DNA of 64,000 bases, from the NCBI GenBank assembly GCA_002425225.1, contig DILV01000027.1, positions 510 to 64,509 on the forward strand, written 5' to 3'. The notes under the pieces were generated by a model. It searched no databases, had not been told where the DNA came from, and worked only from the letters and a program-made list of their open reading frames with translations. Source of the DNA: Thiothrix sp. UBA5583 (lineage in GTDB: Bacteria; Pseudomonadota; Gammaproteobacteria; Thiotrichales; Thiotrichaceae). Positions 16,568 through 26,874 of this stretch are shown here, piece after piece. Positions within the stretch are counted from its first letter, which is position 1, and the number at the start of each line of letters is the position of its first letter. A program made the position numbers and the translations under genes.

Positions 16568-17676
16568 TTGTTTGCTCCCTTGTCGGTGGCGCGTTGCAGG
16601 ACTTGTTCTGCCTGTTGTTGCTGTACGGATTCCTGCCAGTCTGCGGCGGTTTCAGGCCAGCCCTGGGTGTGTTGCTGGATGATGTCTGCCAGCGCGTGGA
16701 TGTGTTTGGTGTTGGTATTGAGTGCCGGGATGTAGTGGTAGTTTTCCCCACCTGCGTGCAGGAAATATTCACGGTTTTCCACCTGGATTTCTTCCAGCGT
16801 TTCCAGACAGTCAGCCGCGAAACCTGGGCAGATCACATCCACCTGCTTGATGCCCTGACCTGGCAGGGCTTGCAGGGTTTTGTCGGTATACGGTTGCAGC
16901 CATTCGGCCTTGCCAAAACGCGATTGGAAGGTGACGCGGTATTCCTCTGGCTTGAGGTTGAGTTCTGCTGCCAGCAGGCGGGCAGTCTTGTGGCATTCGC
17001 AAAAATACGGGTCGCCGAGGGTCAGGTTGCGTTTGGGGATGCCGTGGAATGACATGAGCAGTAATTGACCGCGCGGTTGTGTTTCCCAGTGTTCCAGCAC
17101 GCTGCTGGCGAGGGCTTCGATGTAGCCGGGGTGGTCGTGGTAATGGTTGACCAGCCGCAGTTCCGGCATCCAGCGCCAGCGTTTGAGTTCGTCAAACACC
17201 TTGTCGAAGGTGGTCGCATTAGTGGCGGCACAGTATTGCGGGTACAGCGGCAGGATCAGGATGCGCCGTGCACCGGCTTCCTTGAGCTTGAGCAAGCCGG
17301 AAGCAATCGACGGATTGCCGTAACGCATCGCTAGTTCGATTTTGACTGGGCCAGAAAAGCGGATTTCCATTTCTTTCTGCAAGGCTTTCTGCTGTTGCAG
17401 GGAAATGGCTAGCAGGGGCGATCCGTCGGCTGTCCACACGCTTTGATACTTTTCCGCACTGGCAGCCGGGCGCTTGTTGAGGATAATGCCGTACAGGATC
17501 GGATACCAGACGATACGGGGGATTTCGACCACGCGCGGATCAGACAGGAACTCCTTCAGGTAACGGCGCAGCGATGGTTTGTCGGGCGCATCCGGCGTAC
17601 CCAGATTGACCAGCAATACGCCAGTACAGGCTGATTTGCCGTGGAAATAGTCTTTGTCGTTGAGAAATCGGCTCAT
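16564..17676 (-). CDS. hemH: Ferrochelatase
   Basis: Ferrochelatase inserts iron into protoporphyrin IX in the last step of heme synthesis. The 370-residue protein has GVLLVNLGTPDAPD, the MSFHGIPKR motif with its catalytic His, and the FAADCLETLEEI segment with the conserved Glu residues. The ATG at 17676 follows AAGGAA and fits the family; the longer open frame would overlap the divergent gene at 17712. A Gln-rich tail of about 25 residues extends past the usual end. Confidence 0.95.
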   Translation of the reverse strand: MSRFLNDKDYFHGKSACTGVLLVNLGTPDAPDKPSLRRYLKEFLSDPRVVEIPRIVWYPILYGIILNKRPAASAEKYQSVWTADGSPLLAISLQQQKALQKEMEIRFSGPVKIELAMRYGNPSIASGLLKLKEAGARRILILPLYPQYCAATNATTFDKVFDELKRWRWMPELRLVNHYHDHPGYIEALASSVLEHWETQPRGQLLLMSFHGIPKRNLTLGDPYFCECHKTARLLAAELNLKPEEYRVTFQSRFGKAEWLQPYTDKTLQALPGQGIKQVDVICPGFAADCLETLEEIQVENREYFLHAGGENYHYIPALNTNTKHIHALADIIQQHTQGWPETAADWQESVQQQQAEQVLQRATDKGANK

Positions 17677-17711
17677 GGTATCATTCCTTTTTTCGGCATG
17701 AAGGATAAACC

Positions 17712-18503
17712 ATGTTGCCAGACCTGCAAACACTCGCACAGGCGCTACGTGATATTGCGCGGGAAGAAATCCTGCCGCGCTTTGAGCGTGTGGGTTATTC
17801 CCTGAAACAGGATGGCAGTGTGTTGACTGAGGCTGATCTGGCAACTGACCGGCGTGTCCGCGCTTTCCTGCATGAGCACTGGCCTGACATCGCGTTCCTG
17901 AGCGAGGAAATGGAGCGGGAAGAGCAGGAACGCTTGCTGCGTGAGTCGGATGCCTTGTGGTGTCTCGACCCGCTGGATGGAACCAGCAATTTCGCGGCAG
18001 GCATTCCCCTGTTTGCCTCGTCACTGGCGTTGATCCGGCAGGGTGAGGTGGTGCTGGCGCTGAGTTACGATCCCTTGCGTGATGAAATGTTTACCGCGCA
18101 ACGCGGGCAGGGGGCGTGGCTGAATGGCAGACGCCTGCAATGCCAGTCAACCGGTTTCAAACTGCGCAATGCGGTTGCAGTGGTTGATTTCAAACGTCTC
18201 GGGGATGAACTGAAATGTGCCTTGATGAAACATCCCCCCTACGGTTCGCAACGCAATATCGGTAGTTGCGTGCTGGAATGGGCATGGATGGCAGCCAACC
18301 GGGGGCAATTGTACCTGCATGGCGGGATGAAGCTGTGGGATTTGGCAGCGGGTACGCTGATCCTGTCTGAAGCTGGTGGTCATGCTTGTACCTTGCAGGG
18401 CGAGCCGGTGTTCAAGGCTGCGATGGAAACACGTTCGGTGGTGGTTTCACCCGACCCGGAACTGTTTGCGGCCTGGTTGCATTATTTGCAGGAACACAGC
18501 TAA
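17712..18503 (+). CDS. Inositol-monophosphatase family phosphatase (CysQ/SuhB-like)
   Basis: The 263-residue protein carries the metal-binding motifs of the lithium-sensitive phosphatases: SEEME, LDPLDGTSNFA and WDLAAGTLILSEAGG. The substrate could be 3'-phosphoadenosine 5'-phosphate, inositol phosphate or a sugar phosphate; the sequence alone does not decide. It is divergent from hemH and three bases upstream of murI. Confidence 0.88.
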   Translation: MLPDLQTLAQALRDIAREEILPRFERVGYSLKQDGSVLTEADLATDRRVRAFLHEHWPDIAFLSEEMEREEQERLLRESDALWCLDPLDGTSNFAAGIPLFASSLALIRQGEVVLALSYDPLRDEMFTAQRGQGAWLNGRRLQCQSTGFKLRNAVAVVDFKRLGDELKCALMKHPPYGSQRNIGSCVLEWAWMAANRGQLYLHGGMKLWDLAAGTLILSEAGGHACTLQGEPVFKAAMETRSVVVSPDPELFAAWLHYLQEHS

Positions 18504-18506
18504 GCC

Positions 18507-19310
<804 letters not shown>

Positions 19311-19388
19311 AAAGATGCATTGTGCCCTGCAATATGTCTGATTTCGTACTAGATTAACGGGTTTGTAGTGTACCCGAGGGGCTGCGTT

Positions 19389-19940
19389 ATGCTGAAAAAA
19401 TATACTGTTTTTGTATCTGCCAGTGTCTTGTGGCTGGTCATGGGGAGTGGTGTCGCCGTACACGCGGAAGACAAGGCGGAAGACAAGGCGGAAAAAGAGG
19501 CAGCCGCACCTGCTGCTGCATTGCCTGCCACACCGGATGCGGTGCGTGACGGGGTGGTTTGCCTGCTGCCTGAGCTTTATCACCGCAATCTGAACAGCAC
19601 CTTCTGGTTGCTGACCAGGCTGAATGATGAAGTCCCGCCGGAAAAGCTCGCCATTACCATGACTTTCCATAACGGTACGGTATCCGGTTATTCCGGCTGC
19701 AACAGCTATGCGGGGACATTCGTCAACCCCAACGATACCCTGTTTGGCATCAAGGACATTGAAACCACCCAGCGTAAATGCGAGGAGGCGGTGTGCCCGA
19801 CCTTTGTGGATGGTGGCAACTGGGAAGAGAAATACCTAGCAGCCTTGCCCAGCATGGCAAAACTGGACAAGAGCGACAATGAGCTGAAGTTGTTTGACGG
19901 GGAAGGCAAGCTGGTGATGGTGTTCAGGAGCCTGAAGTAG
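19389..19940 (+). CDS. Secreted META-domain protein
   Basis: The 183-residue protein has a signal peptide, then an acidic and Ala-rich linker with a short repeat (EDKAEDKAEKEAAAP). The C-terminal META domain (HslJ-like) contains STFWLLTRL and VSGYSGCNSYAGTF. META domains occur in envelope or secreted proteins of mostly unknown role. GAGGGG seven bases upstream supports the ATG at 19389 over an earlier one at 19368. The 3' end faces metY. Confidence 0.8.
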   Translation: MLKKYTVFVSASVLWLVMGSGVAVHAEDKAEDKAEKEAAAPAAALPATPDAVRDGVVCLLPELYHRNLNSTFWLLTRLNDEVPPEKLAITMTFHNGTVSGYSGCNSYAGTFVNPNDTLFGIKDIETTQRKCEEAVCPTFVDGGNWEEKYLAALPSMAKLDKSDNELKLFDGEGKLVMVFRSLK

Positions 19941-19954
19941 GGAGAATCCCTACT
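19936..19954. terminator. Compact hairpin at convergent gene ends
   Basis: AGTAGGGA pairs with TCCCTACT around a three-base GAA loop, overlapping the stop codon of the META gene in the gap before the metY end. There is no T-run, so it may only stabilise 3' ends. Confidence 0.35.
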
Positions 19955-19969
19955 CCAGACCAGCCGTGT

Positions 19970-21241
19970 TTACACTACGGCGAATGCCTGTTCCATATCG
20001 GCAATGATGTCGTCGATATGCTCGATACCGATGCTCAGGCGGATGGTTTCCGGTGTGACACCTGCCCGCAGTTGCTCTTCCGGGGTGAGCTGGCGGTGAG
20101 TGGTTGAGGCGGAATGTGATGCTAGGGTTTTGGCATCACCGATGTTCACTAGACGCTTGATCATCTGCAACTGGTCGTAGAATTTCACGCCTGCTTCAAA
20201 GCCCCCCTTGATGCCGAAGGTCATCAGCGCGGCTGGTTTGCCGTTGAAGTATTTCTGCGCCAGCGAGTGATACTGGTCGCCTTCCAGACCGGCAAATTTC
20301 ACCCATTCCACTTTCTCATGGTTTTTCAGGTAATTAGCAACCGCAAGGGCGTTGTCGCAGTGGCGTTCCATGCGCAGTGCCAGCGTTTCAATCCCTTGCA
20401 GAATCAGGAAAGCATTGAAGGGTGAAATGGCAGAACCGGTGTTACGCAGCGGTACGGTACGGGCGCGACCGATGTAGGCGGCAGGCCCCAGTGCTTCGGT
20501 GTATACCACGCCGTGGTAGGAAGGTTCCGGCTGGGTCAGGGTAGGGTAACGCTCGGCGTGTTCCGCCCACGGAAATTTGCCGGAATCGACAATGATGCCG
20601 CCCAGCGAGTTGCCGTGACCTGCCATGTATTTGGTCAGCGCATGTACTACGATGTCAGCCCCGTATGCGATAGGGTTCATCAGGATTGGGGTGGCAACGG
20701 TGCTGTCGACGATGACGGCAACACCATGCCGGTGGGCGGCAGCGGCGATGGCTTCGATGTCGGCGATGTTACCGGCAGGGTTGCCGATGGTTTCGCAGAA
20801 AACAGCCTTGGTCTTGGCGTCGATCAGTTTCTCGATGTCTTCCGCGCTGTCACTGGCGGCAAAGCGTACTTCGATGCCCTGTTGCGGCAGCATGTGGGCA
20901 AACAGGGTGTAAGTACCGCCGTAGAGTTGCGGGGTGGCAACGATATTGTCGCCGATTTGCGCAATGGTCTGGATGGCGTAAGTAATGGCTGCCATGCCGG
21001 AACTCAGTGCCAGGGCAGCGATACCGCCTTCCAGCTCTGCGACACGCTTTTCCAGCACATCTTGGGTCGGGTTCATCAGGCGGGTATAAATGTTGCCGGG
21101 AACCGCCAGATTGAACAAATCAGCACCGTGTTGGGCATTGTCGAATTCATACGCAACGGTCTGGTAAATTGGCACGGCAACCGATTTGGTGGTTGGGTCG
21201 GTGACATAGCCGCCGTGGATCGAGATGGTTTCTTTTTTCAT
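19970..21241 (-). CDS. metY: O-acetylhomoserine sulfhydrylase
   Basis: MetY is a PLP enzyme that makes homocysteine from O-acetylhomoserine and sulfide. The 423-residue protein shows the family pattern: IYTRLMNPTQDVLEKR, ALSSGMAAITYA, the PLP-lysine region ALTKYMAGHGNSLGG, and a C-terminal LSIGIEHIDDIIADM. AAGGAGGAG precedes the ATG. No SAM riboswitch was recognised in the 117 bases upstream. Confidence 0.95.
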   Translation of the reverse strand: MKKETISIHGGYVTDPTTKSVAVPIYQTVAYEFDNAQHGADLFNLAVPGNIYTRLMNPTQDVLEKRVAELEGGIAALALSSGMAAITYAIQTIAQIGDNIVATPQLYGGTYTLFAHMLPQQGIEVRFAASDSAEDIEKLIDAKTKAVFCETIGNPAGNIADIEAIAAAAHRHGVAVIVDSTVATPILMNPIAYGADIVVHALTKYMAGHGNSLGGIIVDSGKFPWAEHAERYPTLTQPEPSYHGVVYTEALGPAAYIGRARTVPLRNTGSAISPFNAFLILQGIETLALRMERHCDNALAVANYLKNHEKVEWVKFAGLEGDQYHSLAQKYFNGKPAALMTFGIKGGFEAGVKFYDQLQMIKRLVNIGDAKTLASHSASTTHRQLTPEEQLRAGVTPETIRLSIGIEHIDDIIADMEQAFAVV

Positions 21242-21358
21242 GGATGCTCCTCCTTAATGGAATGGCAAGATATATCATAGCGTTTGTGATTTTGCATTGT
21301 TCGCATTTGTGCGGGTGCATAAACTTGCGCCTCTGAGTTTCAACAGAAAGGAAAAATC

Positions 21359-21751
21359 ATGTCATACGAGTTCAACACTACGCTTCAGGGCGGTTTTGAA
21401 GAAGCCATCGAAAAAGTCCGGGCAGTTTTGCTGGAAGAACAGTTGGGCGTTGTCAGCGAAGTCAACGTGCAGGCCATTTTCAAAGCCAAAATGGACAAGG
21501 ACATCCTGCCTTACCGTATTTTCGGTGCGTGCAACCCCAAGCTGGCATCACAGCTTCTGGAGGTGGAGCCGAATGCAGGCACCTTGCTGCCATGCAATTT
21601 CATCATGTATGAAACGGCTCCCGGCAGCGTCGTGGTCAGTTTCATGGATCCTGTCACGGTGCTGGGGCTGGCACAAAGCGATGCAGCACAAGAAGTGGGC
21701 AAGGTTGCCAAGGAAAAGCTGTTACGGGTAGTCAGCAAGCTATCGGCTTGA
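21359..21751 (+). CDS. DUF302 family protein
   Basis: The 130-residue protein matches the DUF302 pattern: an N-terminal strand-helix with a VRAVLLEEQLGVVSEVNV region, the ILPYRIFGACNPKLASQLL segment, and LLPCNFIMYE. These small proteins are widespread in sulfur bacteria; the function is unknown. GAAAGGA lies just upstream of the ATG. It stands alone between metY and the zinc-ribbon gene. Confidence 0.85.
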   Translation: MSYEFNTTLQGGFEEAIEKVRAVLLEEQLGVVSEVNVQAIFKAKMDKDILPYRIFGACNPKLASQLLEVEPNAGTLLPCNFIMYETAPGSVVVSFMDPVTVLGLAQSDAAQEVGKVAKEKLLRVVSKLSA

Positions 21752-21835
21752 TTTGTTTTACCTGGAAGCAACCATTTGCTACGGTTTCGGTAAATCTATC
21801 ATGACCCAACGACAAAAACTGAGGAAGTACCGCCA

Positions 21836-22459
21836 ATGGCTCTGATCACCTGCCCGGAATGCAACCAGCAAATCAGTTCCCGCGCCCGTTCCTGCCCTGC
21901 CTGCGGTTATCCGCTGGCATCGGCGCTGGATAAGCAAGTGACCTCGGTCAAGAAAAAGGCTGGTATCCTGATGACTGTGGTTGCTTTGCCATACACTATC
22001 CATGCTGCACTGGGTTCCATGAGTCCGGTGTGGCTGGAATGGCTGGTGCGGGGTTCCGTGGCGGACAGTTTCTGGCAAATTGCCATCCTGACTGCGCCAT
22101 TGATTGTAGCGGTCATGCTGATTGCCTATGCCTTGCTGGAAGGCTGGATTGAAAATGGTGCCTTCACCACGCTGGTTAGTGCCATATTGCTGGGTGTGGC
22201 GGCTTATATCGCTTTCCTGCTGGCGGATTCCCCCCCGCTGCTTGCCCAAGACCCCATGCTGTATGCCTTGACCAATATGGCCCAGGAAGACATGTTCCTG
22301 CCCAAAGGCTGGTTGGCAGCGGTGGGCGCGGCACTCTACGCCTTTTTCATGCTGTATGGCTTGTGGAATTTCATTTCTGCCATCCTGATCGGTGGATTTT
22401 GCGCCTGGGTGTTGAACAGCAAAATCCACCAGCAACTGTGGGATGAGCGCGACGCCTGA
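21836..22459 (+). CDS. Zinc-ribbon membrane protein of unknown function
   Basis: The 207-residue protein begins with a zinc ribbon whose four cysteines are at residues 6, 9, 20 and 23 (CPEC, CPAC). About four hydrophobic segments follow between residues 45 and 195. Zinc ribbons of this type are common at the start of membrane proteins with no known role. The 3' end faces the hydrolase gene at 22464 with a four-base gap. Confidence 0.75.
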   Translation: MALITCPECNQQISSRARSCPACGYPLASALDKQVTSVKKKAGILMTVVALPYTIHAALGSMSPVWLEWLVRGSVADSFWQIAILTAPLIVAVMLIAYALLEGWIENGAFTTLVSAILLGVAAYIAFLLADSPPLLAQDPMLYALTNMAQEDMFLPKGWLAAVGAALYAFFMLYGLWNFISAILIGGFCAWVLNSKIHQQLWDERDA

Positions 22460-22463
22460 GCGC

Positions 22464-24029
22464 TTACCCCGGCAGGAAATCCAGCAAACGGCGAATATCC
22501 GGCTGGAAGAAAAAGTTGGTGTGGTGCACCTTGTCGCCCTGAAATTTCACCACCTGGGTTTCCGGCAAGCGGAAATGGCGGTTATCGGCAACGCCGGTGG
22601 TGGGAACCACCAGATCGTTGGGTGACTCACCAAACAGACCATCCACGAAACGGTTTGCCCCGGTCAGTACTGTGCCACTGGCCTTGATGGCCTCGCGCAA
22701 TTTGCCAGACACTTCATAATTGGCTTGGAATGCAAAGTAACGGGGAGCCTCGGCTTGTGAATCCGTCAATGCCTTGACGAGTTCACTGTCCGGTTGCTGA
22801 TCATCCAGACCCGGTACATACGGCAAACCGGCTTCGGCAATTCCTGCCGCGAGCGACAGCAACATGCCGCCGCCAATGGTCAGCAGGCTGTCGGGGAAAA
22901 TATTGACGTAATTTGCCAACCGTTCCAGCGCCTGCGGAATATTGCCGGGGCGAGCCAAGTCTGTGCCACCGTTCGGGGTTGCCACGAATACAATGCGGTC
23001 AATGCGGATTTTCACCGCTGCGGGACGTTGCCAGCCATCCAGCCGTTGTGCCAGAAAGGCATCCGGCAACCGGGTAAAGGCGCGTGACACCAACCCACCC
23101 CGGCTGTGACAGATGATGTCGAATGTGTATTCACCCGGATGCTGCTGGAACGCTTCATAAAACTGCCGCACATTGTCTGCCACGCCAATGCTCATGGTGT
23201 GATGGTTGAAAGCCAGTACCCGCCCGCCATAACGCTGGTACAGGGTATCGGCAACATCACGGTTGCCTGCTTCCAACAATCCGGCAAATGCACCGGCGGT
23301 ACTGCTGCTGGTTCCATGCACGAACAGCAGGGCTTTTTTGCCACGAATGCTGTCCCATGCGCCAAACGGTTGCGGCTCGGCCTGCATCAGGCTGCTGAAA
23401 TCCGCCCCGCCATGCAAGCCCTGAAATGCCCGCGCACTGTTTTCCCACTTCTGGATGGCCCAGTGCCCCAGTTTGCCGGTTTGAGTCCCCAGTAGCTTGC
23501 CGACCACAATCTTGACGATCTTGCTGCCGATGAAACCTAGTAAGCCACGTGAGCCTTCCGTGCCTTCCCCGCGAGCCTTGCGCAAGGGAATCTGGTAGCG
23601 GTATTGCAGTGGTGAGCCGAAAGCGCGGGTTCCGGTCGCATCGGCTGCCGTTTTTTGCGGGTAATGGAAAGAAATGGTGCCTGCTTCATCGGTATAAATG
23701 GCAAATTGCACTTCATCCGGCCTGCCTGCCACCTGCAACTGGATGGCATCGTGGGCAACCGCCTGCCCACCGGCACGGGTTGTACTGCCAAGCTGTGGTT
23801 CCGGGGTAGGGGCTTCCAGTATCAGGGTATGGCGGTCTTCCAGCCCGGCTTCTGCAATAGCCTTGTCCAGTGCATCGCGTTCGCCGCTCAGGGCGCGGGT
23901 TTGACCGGTTTCGCGCTTTCCGGCATAGCTGCCACGCCCGCGCAGGCCAGGGGCAATCAGGACGATGCCTGCCTCACGCAATTCAATGGGGGTGGGATTT
24001 TCCTTCAGGTCAAAAATGTTGCTGCTCAT
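22464..24029 (-). CDS. Alpha/beta-hydrolase paired with CHAT protein
   Basis: The 521-residue protein has an N-terminal region of about 230 residues of unknown fold. An alpha/beta-hydrolase (PGAP1/lipase-like) domain follows, with the oxyanion segment ALLFVHGTSSSTAGAF and the nucleophile elbow ICHSRGGLVSRAF (Ser near residue 307). A FVATPNGGTDLA segment comes next. GAGGAA five bases upstream supports the ATG at 24029; a longer frame would overlap the CHAT gene. It follows the CHAT gene by 19 bases on the same strand. Cleavage or activation of the hydrolase by the CHAT protein is a plausible inference. Confidence 0.8.
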   Translation of the reverse strand: MSSNIFDLKENPTPIELREAGIVLIAPGLRGRGSYAGKRETGQTRALSGERDALDKAIAEAGLEDRHTLILEAPTPEPQLGSTTRAGGQAVAHDAIQLQVAGRPDEVQFAIYTDEAGTISFHYPQKTAADATGTRAFGSPLQYRYQIPLRKARGEGTEGSRGLLGFIGSKIVKIVVGKLLGTQTGKLGHWAIQKWENSARAFQGLHGGADFSSLMQAEPQPFGAWDSIRGKKALLFVHGTSSSTAGAFAGLLEAGNRDVADTLYQRYGGRVLAFNHHTMSIGVADNVRQFYEAFQQHPGEYTFDIICHSRGGLVSRAFTRLPDAFLAQRLDGWQRPAAVKIRIDRIVFVATPNGGTDLARPGNIPQALERLANYVNIFPDSLLTIGGGMLLSLAAGIAEAGLPYVPGLDDQQPDSELVKALTDSQAEAPRYFAFQANYEVSGKLREAIKASGTVLTGANRFVDGLFGESPNDLVVPTTGVADNRHFRLPETQVVKFQGDKVHHTNFFFQPDIRRLLDFLPG

Positions 24030-24048
24030 GGTGTTTCCTCGCGGTTGT

Positions 24049-26262
24049 CTAGTTGTTGGCTGGGCGGAAAAAAACCTTGGCCTGCGGATCGCCATACAGG
24101 ACATAAGCCAGGAAGGTCAGGTGTTTTTTGTCTTCCCACTGGCGGTGGATGGTTTGCAGGATTTCCCCCAGGGTTGCACCGGGGTTGGCGAAAGCGGCTT
24201 GATAAAACTGCTCGGTAATGGCTTTGGCGTGCTCATCGCTGATGGTCCACAACGGGCTGATCACGGCACTGGCTCCGGCTTTGAGGAAAGCCCCCGGAAA
24301 CCCCGCCATCAGCGATAGGGCTTGCCCGCTGGAGCCAAGCTGGCAGGCATTGAGGAACACCAGTGGATGTTCCTTGCCCAGACCGGTTTCGACTTCATTG
24401 GCTGAAATCACCGTGGGGCGCAGGTTGTCAGGGGAATCCTCCATAATCAACTGGCTGCGTAGCGGGTTGTGCTGATCCATCTGCCCGTGGCAGGCGAAAT
24501 GCACGGCTTGCGCCGAACCAGTTTTGAGGAAATTCAGCACGTCTGCCGATTTCAGCGGCACGGTTTTGGCCTGATACTGCGTGCCCAGCCAGGCCAGCTC
24601 ATCCTTGACCCACGGCAGGGTGGGGTAAACTGCATCGAAGCCCACGTAATCCGAGCCGCAAGCCACCATTTCCCTGACCGGAATCTGTTGTGACAGGCGC
24701 GAAGAACACTCCGCTACCCAGCGCCCGACCGCATGGCGTACCGACAGGAATTCCGCAGCAATGTTTGCACCACGCTGCTGGTCTGCCACCCGCATCAGTT
24801 CCCACGGGATAAACGGCTCATCGGTAATGAACAGGATGTTCTGGAACGCTTGGTTGTTGGCTTGCAAGTGGTTATGCAGTGCCCAGTAAGTGGTCTTGAA
24901 CAGTTCCGGGGTGCTGTCGTAGATGTGTTCGCCTACCCCCTTGATTTCTTCAACCTTGACGCTGTTGAGGGTGGCGCGGGAATACTGCTCAAACAGGTCG
25001 TACACAAAATCAGCGGCATTTTCCGGCAGGCTCATGTCCGCAGGCAGGTTGCGGTCAAACTGCATGTGACGTGACAGGCATACCCAGCGATAGCTTCGTT
25101 CGCCGGTTTTGTGGATACGTACCAGCAGGTCGGGTGGTTGTGCGCCCTGTTCCAGCAGGATCAGGCTGCGCCAGTGGTTTTCGGCAGGTTTGGGCAAGCG
25201 GCGTAACGGCGTTACCGTGTCATCCAGACGCAGATCCAGGTAACGCTGGCCTTCGCCACACCAGCGGTTTTCATAATAAAAGTTGGCGACCACCAGCAGC
25301 TTTTCCCGTTCGGGGTAGTTGCCGCTGGCATCCAGTGCCACATCGGGGGCGGTGAAGGTGAAACTGGCGGCTTTGCCAGTACCCGCTGCCTGACTGTATT
25401 CAAGCGTGTCCCACAGGCTTTCCTTGCCGCACAACAGGTGGACTGTCAGCTTGAACACAAAATCGGGAGCCGCTGAGGGCAAGCCGACCGTACCGCTGGT
25501 TTCCGTGTCAGCCTGGGGTTTGAGGCTGATGCTGAGGGTCAGGCTTTCGCCAACAACGGGAGACTTGCTGGATGGCTCAATGGCGGGAAAAACTTCCTGC
25601 ATCTTGTTGTCAGGGGGGGACAAGGTTTCAAACCCGTCACCTGCACTGGTGGTATCCGCACCGCTGGCAGAGCCTCCCGAACCGTCACGGGTAATGGAAG
25701 GGGAGCCGTAACTGCGGTTGAGGATGTCGCCCGGATTCGTGCTGCGGGTAGGGTGAGAGAGGATGCTGCTGGTCAGTGAGCCCCAGTCGAGTTTGCCGAA
25801 ATCAACGCCCAACTGTTCCAGAATGGAAGGTTTGGCATGAGTGACGGGGCTAGCGGCAGGCGGTGCAGCAGACTGGGTGGGTTCCCATACACCGCTGGGT
25901 TGGTTGTCGCGCACCGCTACCGGGTATTGCGCAGCGTGCCAGTTGCCCCGCCCGTATTCATCTGTCCAGCGCGGCAACTGGATATTGGCGGGAACCACGG
26001 GTGCTGAGCCGCTTTCACGCAGTTGTGGCAGGCAATCCAGCAAGTGCGGGAAAGTGCTGCCGGATACTTGCCCAATACATTGCTGGATGCGTTGTAACAG
26101 CTCCTGGCTGGTAAACACGTAGAACCAGAAGCGGCCTGTTTCTTGCCGGGGGCGACGTAGCACGATGTAATCGGGTGATTTTCCCAGCAGTTGTAGGGTG
26201 ATCTGCTCGATAGTCGTGTCTATGTCAAAGGTTGCGATGTTATTGTTCAGACGGACGCCCAT
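24049..26262 (-). CDS. CHAT-domain (caspase-like) protein
   Basis: The 737-residue protein ends in a CHAT domain, a clan of caspase-like cysteine proteases. The likely His-Cys dyad is present: VHFACHGQMD near residue 590 and LVFLNACQLGSSG near residue 640, followed by GFPGAFLKAGASAVISPLW. The middle (about residues 240-380) looks like a beta-sandwich. The first 150 residues are unrecognised and the linker is Ser/Gly-rich. GGGAG seven bases before the ATG at 26262 sets the start. CHAT proteases act in bacterial death and defence pathways such as the gasdermin and type III-E CRISPR systems. The hydrolase partner downstream suggests a two-gene module. Confidence 0.88.
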   Translation of the reverse strand: MGVRLNNNIATFDIDTTIEQITLQLLGKSPDYIVLRRPRQETGRFWFYVFTSQELLQRIQQCIGQVSGSTFPHLLDCLPQLRESGSAPVVPANIQLPRWTDEYGRGNWHAAQYPVAVRDNQPSGVWEPTQSAAPPAASPVTHAKPSILEQLGVDFGKLDWGSLTSSILSHPTRSTNPGDILNRSYGSPSITRDGSGGSASGADTTSAGDGFETLSPPDNKMQEVFPAIEPSSKSPVVGESLTLSISLKPQADTETSGTVGLPSAAPDFVFKLTVHLLCGKESLWDTLEYSQAAGTGKAASFTFTAPDVALDASGNYPEREKLLVVANFYYENRWCGEGQRYLDLRLDDTVTPLRRLPKPAENHWRSLILLEQGAQPPDLLVRIHKTGERSYRWVCLSRHMQFDRNLPADMSLPENAADFVYDLFEQYSRATLNSVKVEEIKGVGEHIYDSTPELFKTTYWALHNHLQANNQAFQNILFITDEPFIPWELMRVADQQRGANIAAEFLSVRHAVGRWVAECSSRLSQQIPVREMVACGSDYVGFDAVYPTLPWVKDELAWLGTQYQAKTVPLKSADVLNFLKTGSAQAVHFACHGQMDQHNPLRSQLIMEDSPDNLRPTVISANEVETGLGKEHPLVFLNACQLGSSGQALSLMAGFPGAFLKAGASAVISPLWTISDEHAKAITEQFYQAAFANPGATLGEILQTIHRQWEDKKHLTFLAYVLYGDPQAKVFFRPANN

Positions 26263-26322
26263 GTGAATACTCCCTGCCTCGCTTGTCATCCCTGAGTTAT
26301 AGCAGAGATTCATACGGTCGGG

Positions 26323-26769
26323 TTATCGGCGATTAAACAATTCATCTGAACGGTAATCGCGGCGTCTGGGGTCACGGAAATCGGTGTCAATGATGACCCG
26401 CAGCCGCCCGTCAGCCAAACGTTTGAAACGGATGTCACGTTTGGCAAAGCCCTGATCAATCGTGCCACGCTTCCAGCCACCGGCAATGTTGTTCGCTCCC
26501 ACTTCCTGCCATTCACACGCGGTTGGGTGGCAAGCACCGTACAGCTTGATGTAAAACGGTTCGCCGGGTGGGTAAGGCTGGCCATTCAAAATCTGATCCT
26601 GACACTGGAAACGCACATCAGCCCGGACAATGCTACGGGTGTTGGCATCTACATTAGCCCATGACCCTTCTTCACCCGGTGTGACACACAAGGCAGCAGC
26701 CGGGGCAGCATAAAAGCCTGCAAAACCAAATAACAACAGTGCGTGAGCAATAATACTGGAACGTTTCAT
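26323..26769 (-). CDS. Secreted hypothetical protein
   Basis: I do not recognise this 148-residue protein. It has a clear signal peptide (about residues 1-26, ending AAPAAALC) and several cysteines. The positively charged C-terminus contains RDPRRRDYRSDELFNRR. GGAG lies eight bases before the ATG at 26769. It lies upstream of the CHAT gene on the same strand with a 60-base gap and may or may not be co-transcribed. Confidence 0.6.
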   Translation of the reverse strand: MKRSSIIAHALLLFGFAGFYAAPAAALCVTPGEEGSWANVDANTRSIVRADVRFQCQDQILNGQPYPPGEPFYIKLYGACHPTACEWQEVGANNIAGGWKRGTIDQGFAKRDIRFKRLADGRLRVIIDTDFRDPRRRDYRSDELFNRR

Positions 26770-26874
26770 GGTGGTTTCTCCCTCTGGTTTCAATTCGCCT
26801 CTCGCCAAGGCTTGAAATCAAAGGTACAGCGAAACCCTGCCACGTTCTGTTAAATAGTACCGAAACCCGTTAGC

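Noticed and set aside
17677..18024. N-terminal extension of ferrochelatase
   Set aside because: It overlaps the divergent phosphatase gene, has no family match, and a good ribosome site precedes the ATG at 17676.
20513..21280. 255-residue plus-strand frame opposite metY
   Set aside because: metY is a full-length, well conserved enzyme on the other strand. The plus frame is Gly/Asp-rich shadow sequence.
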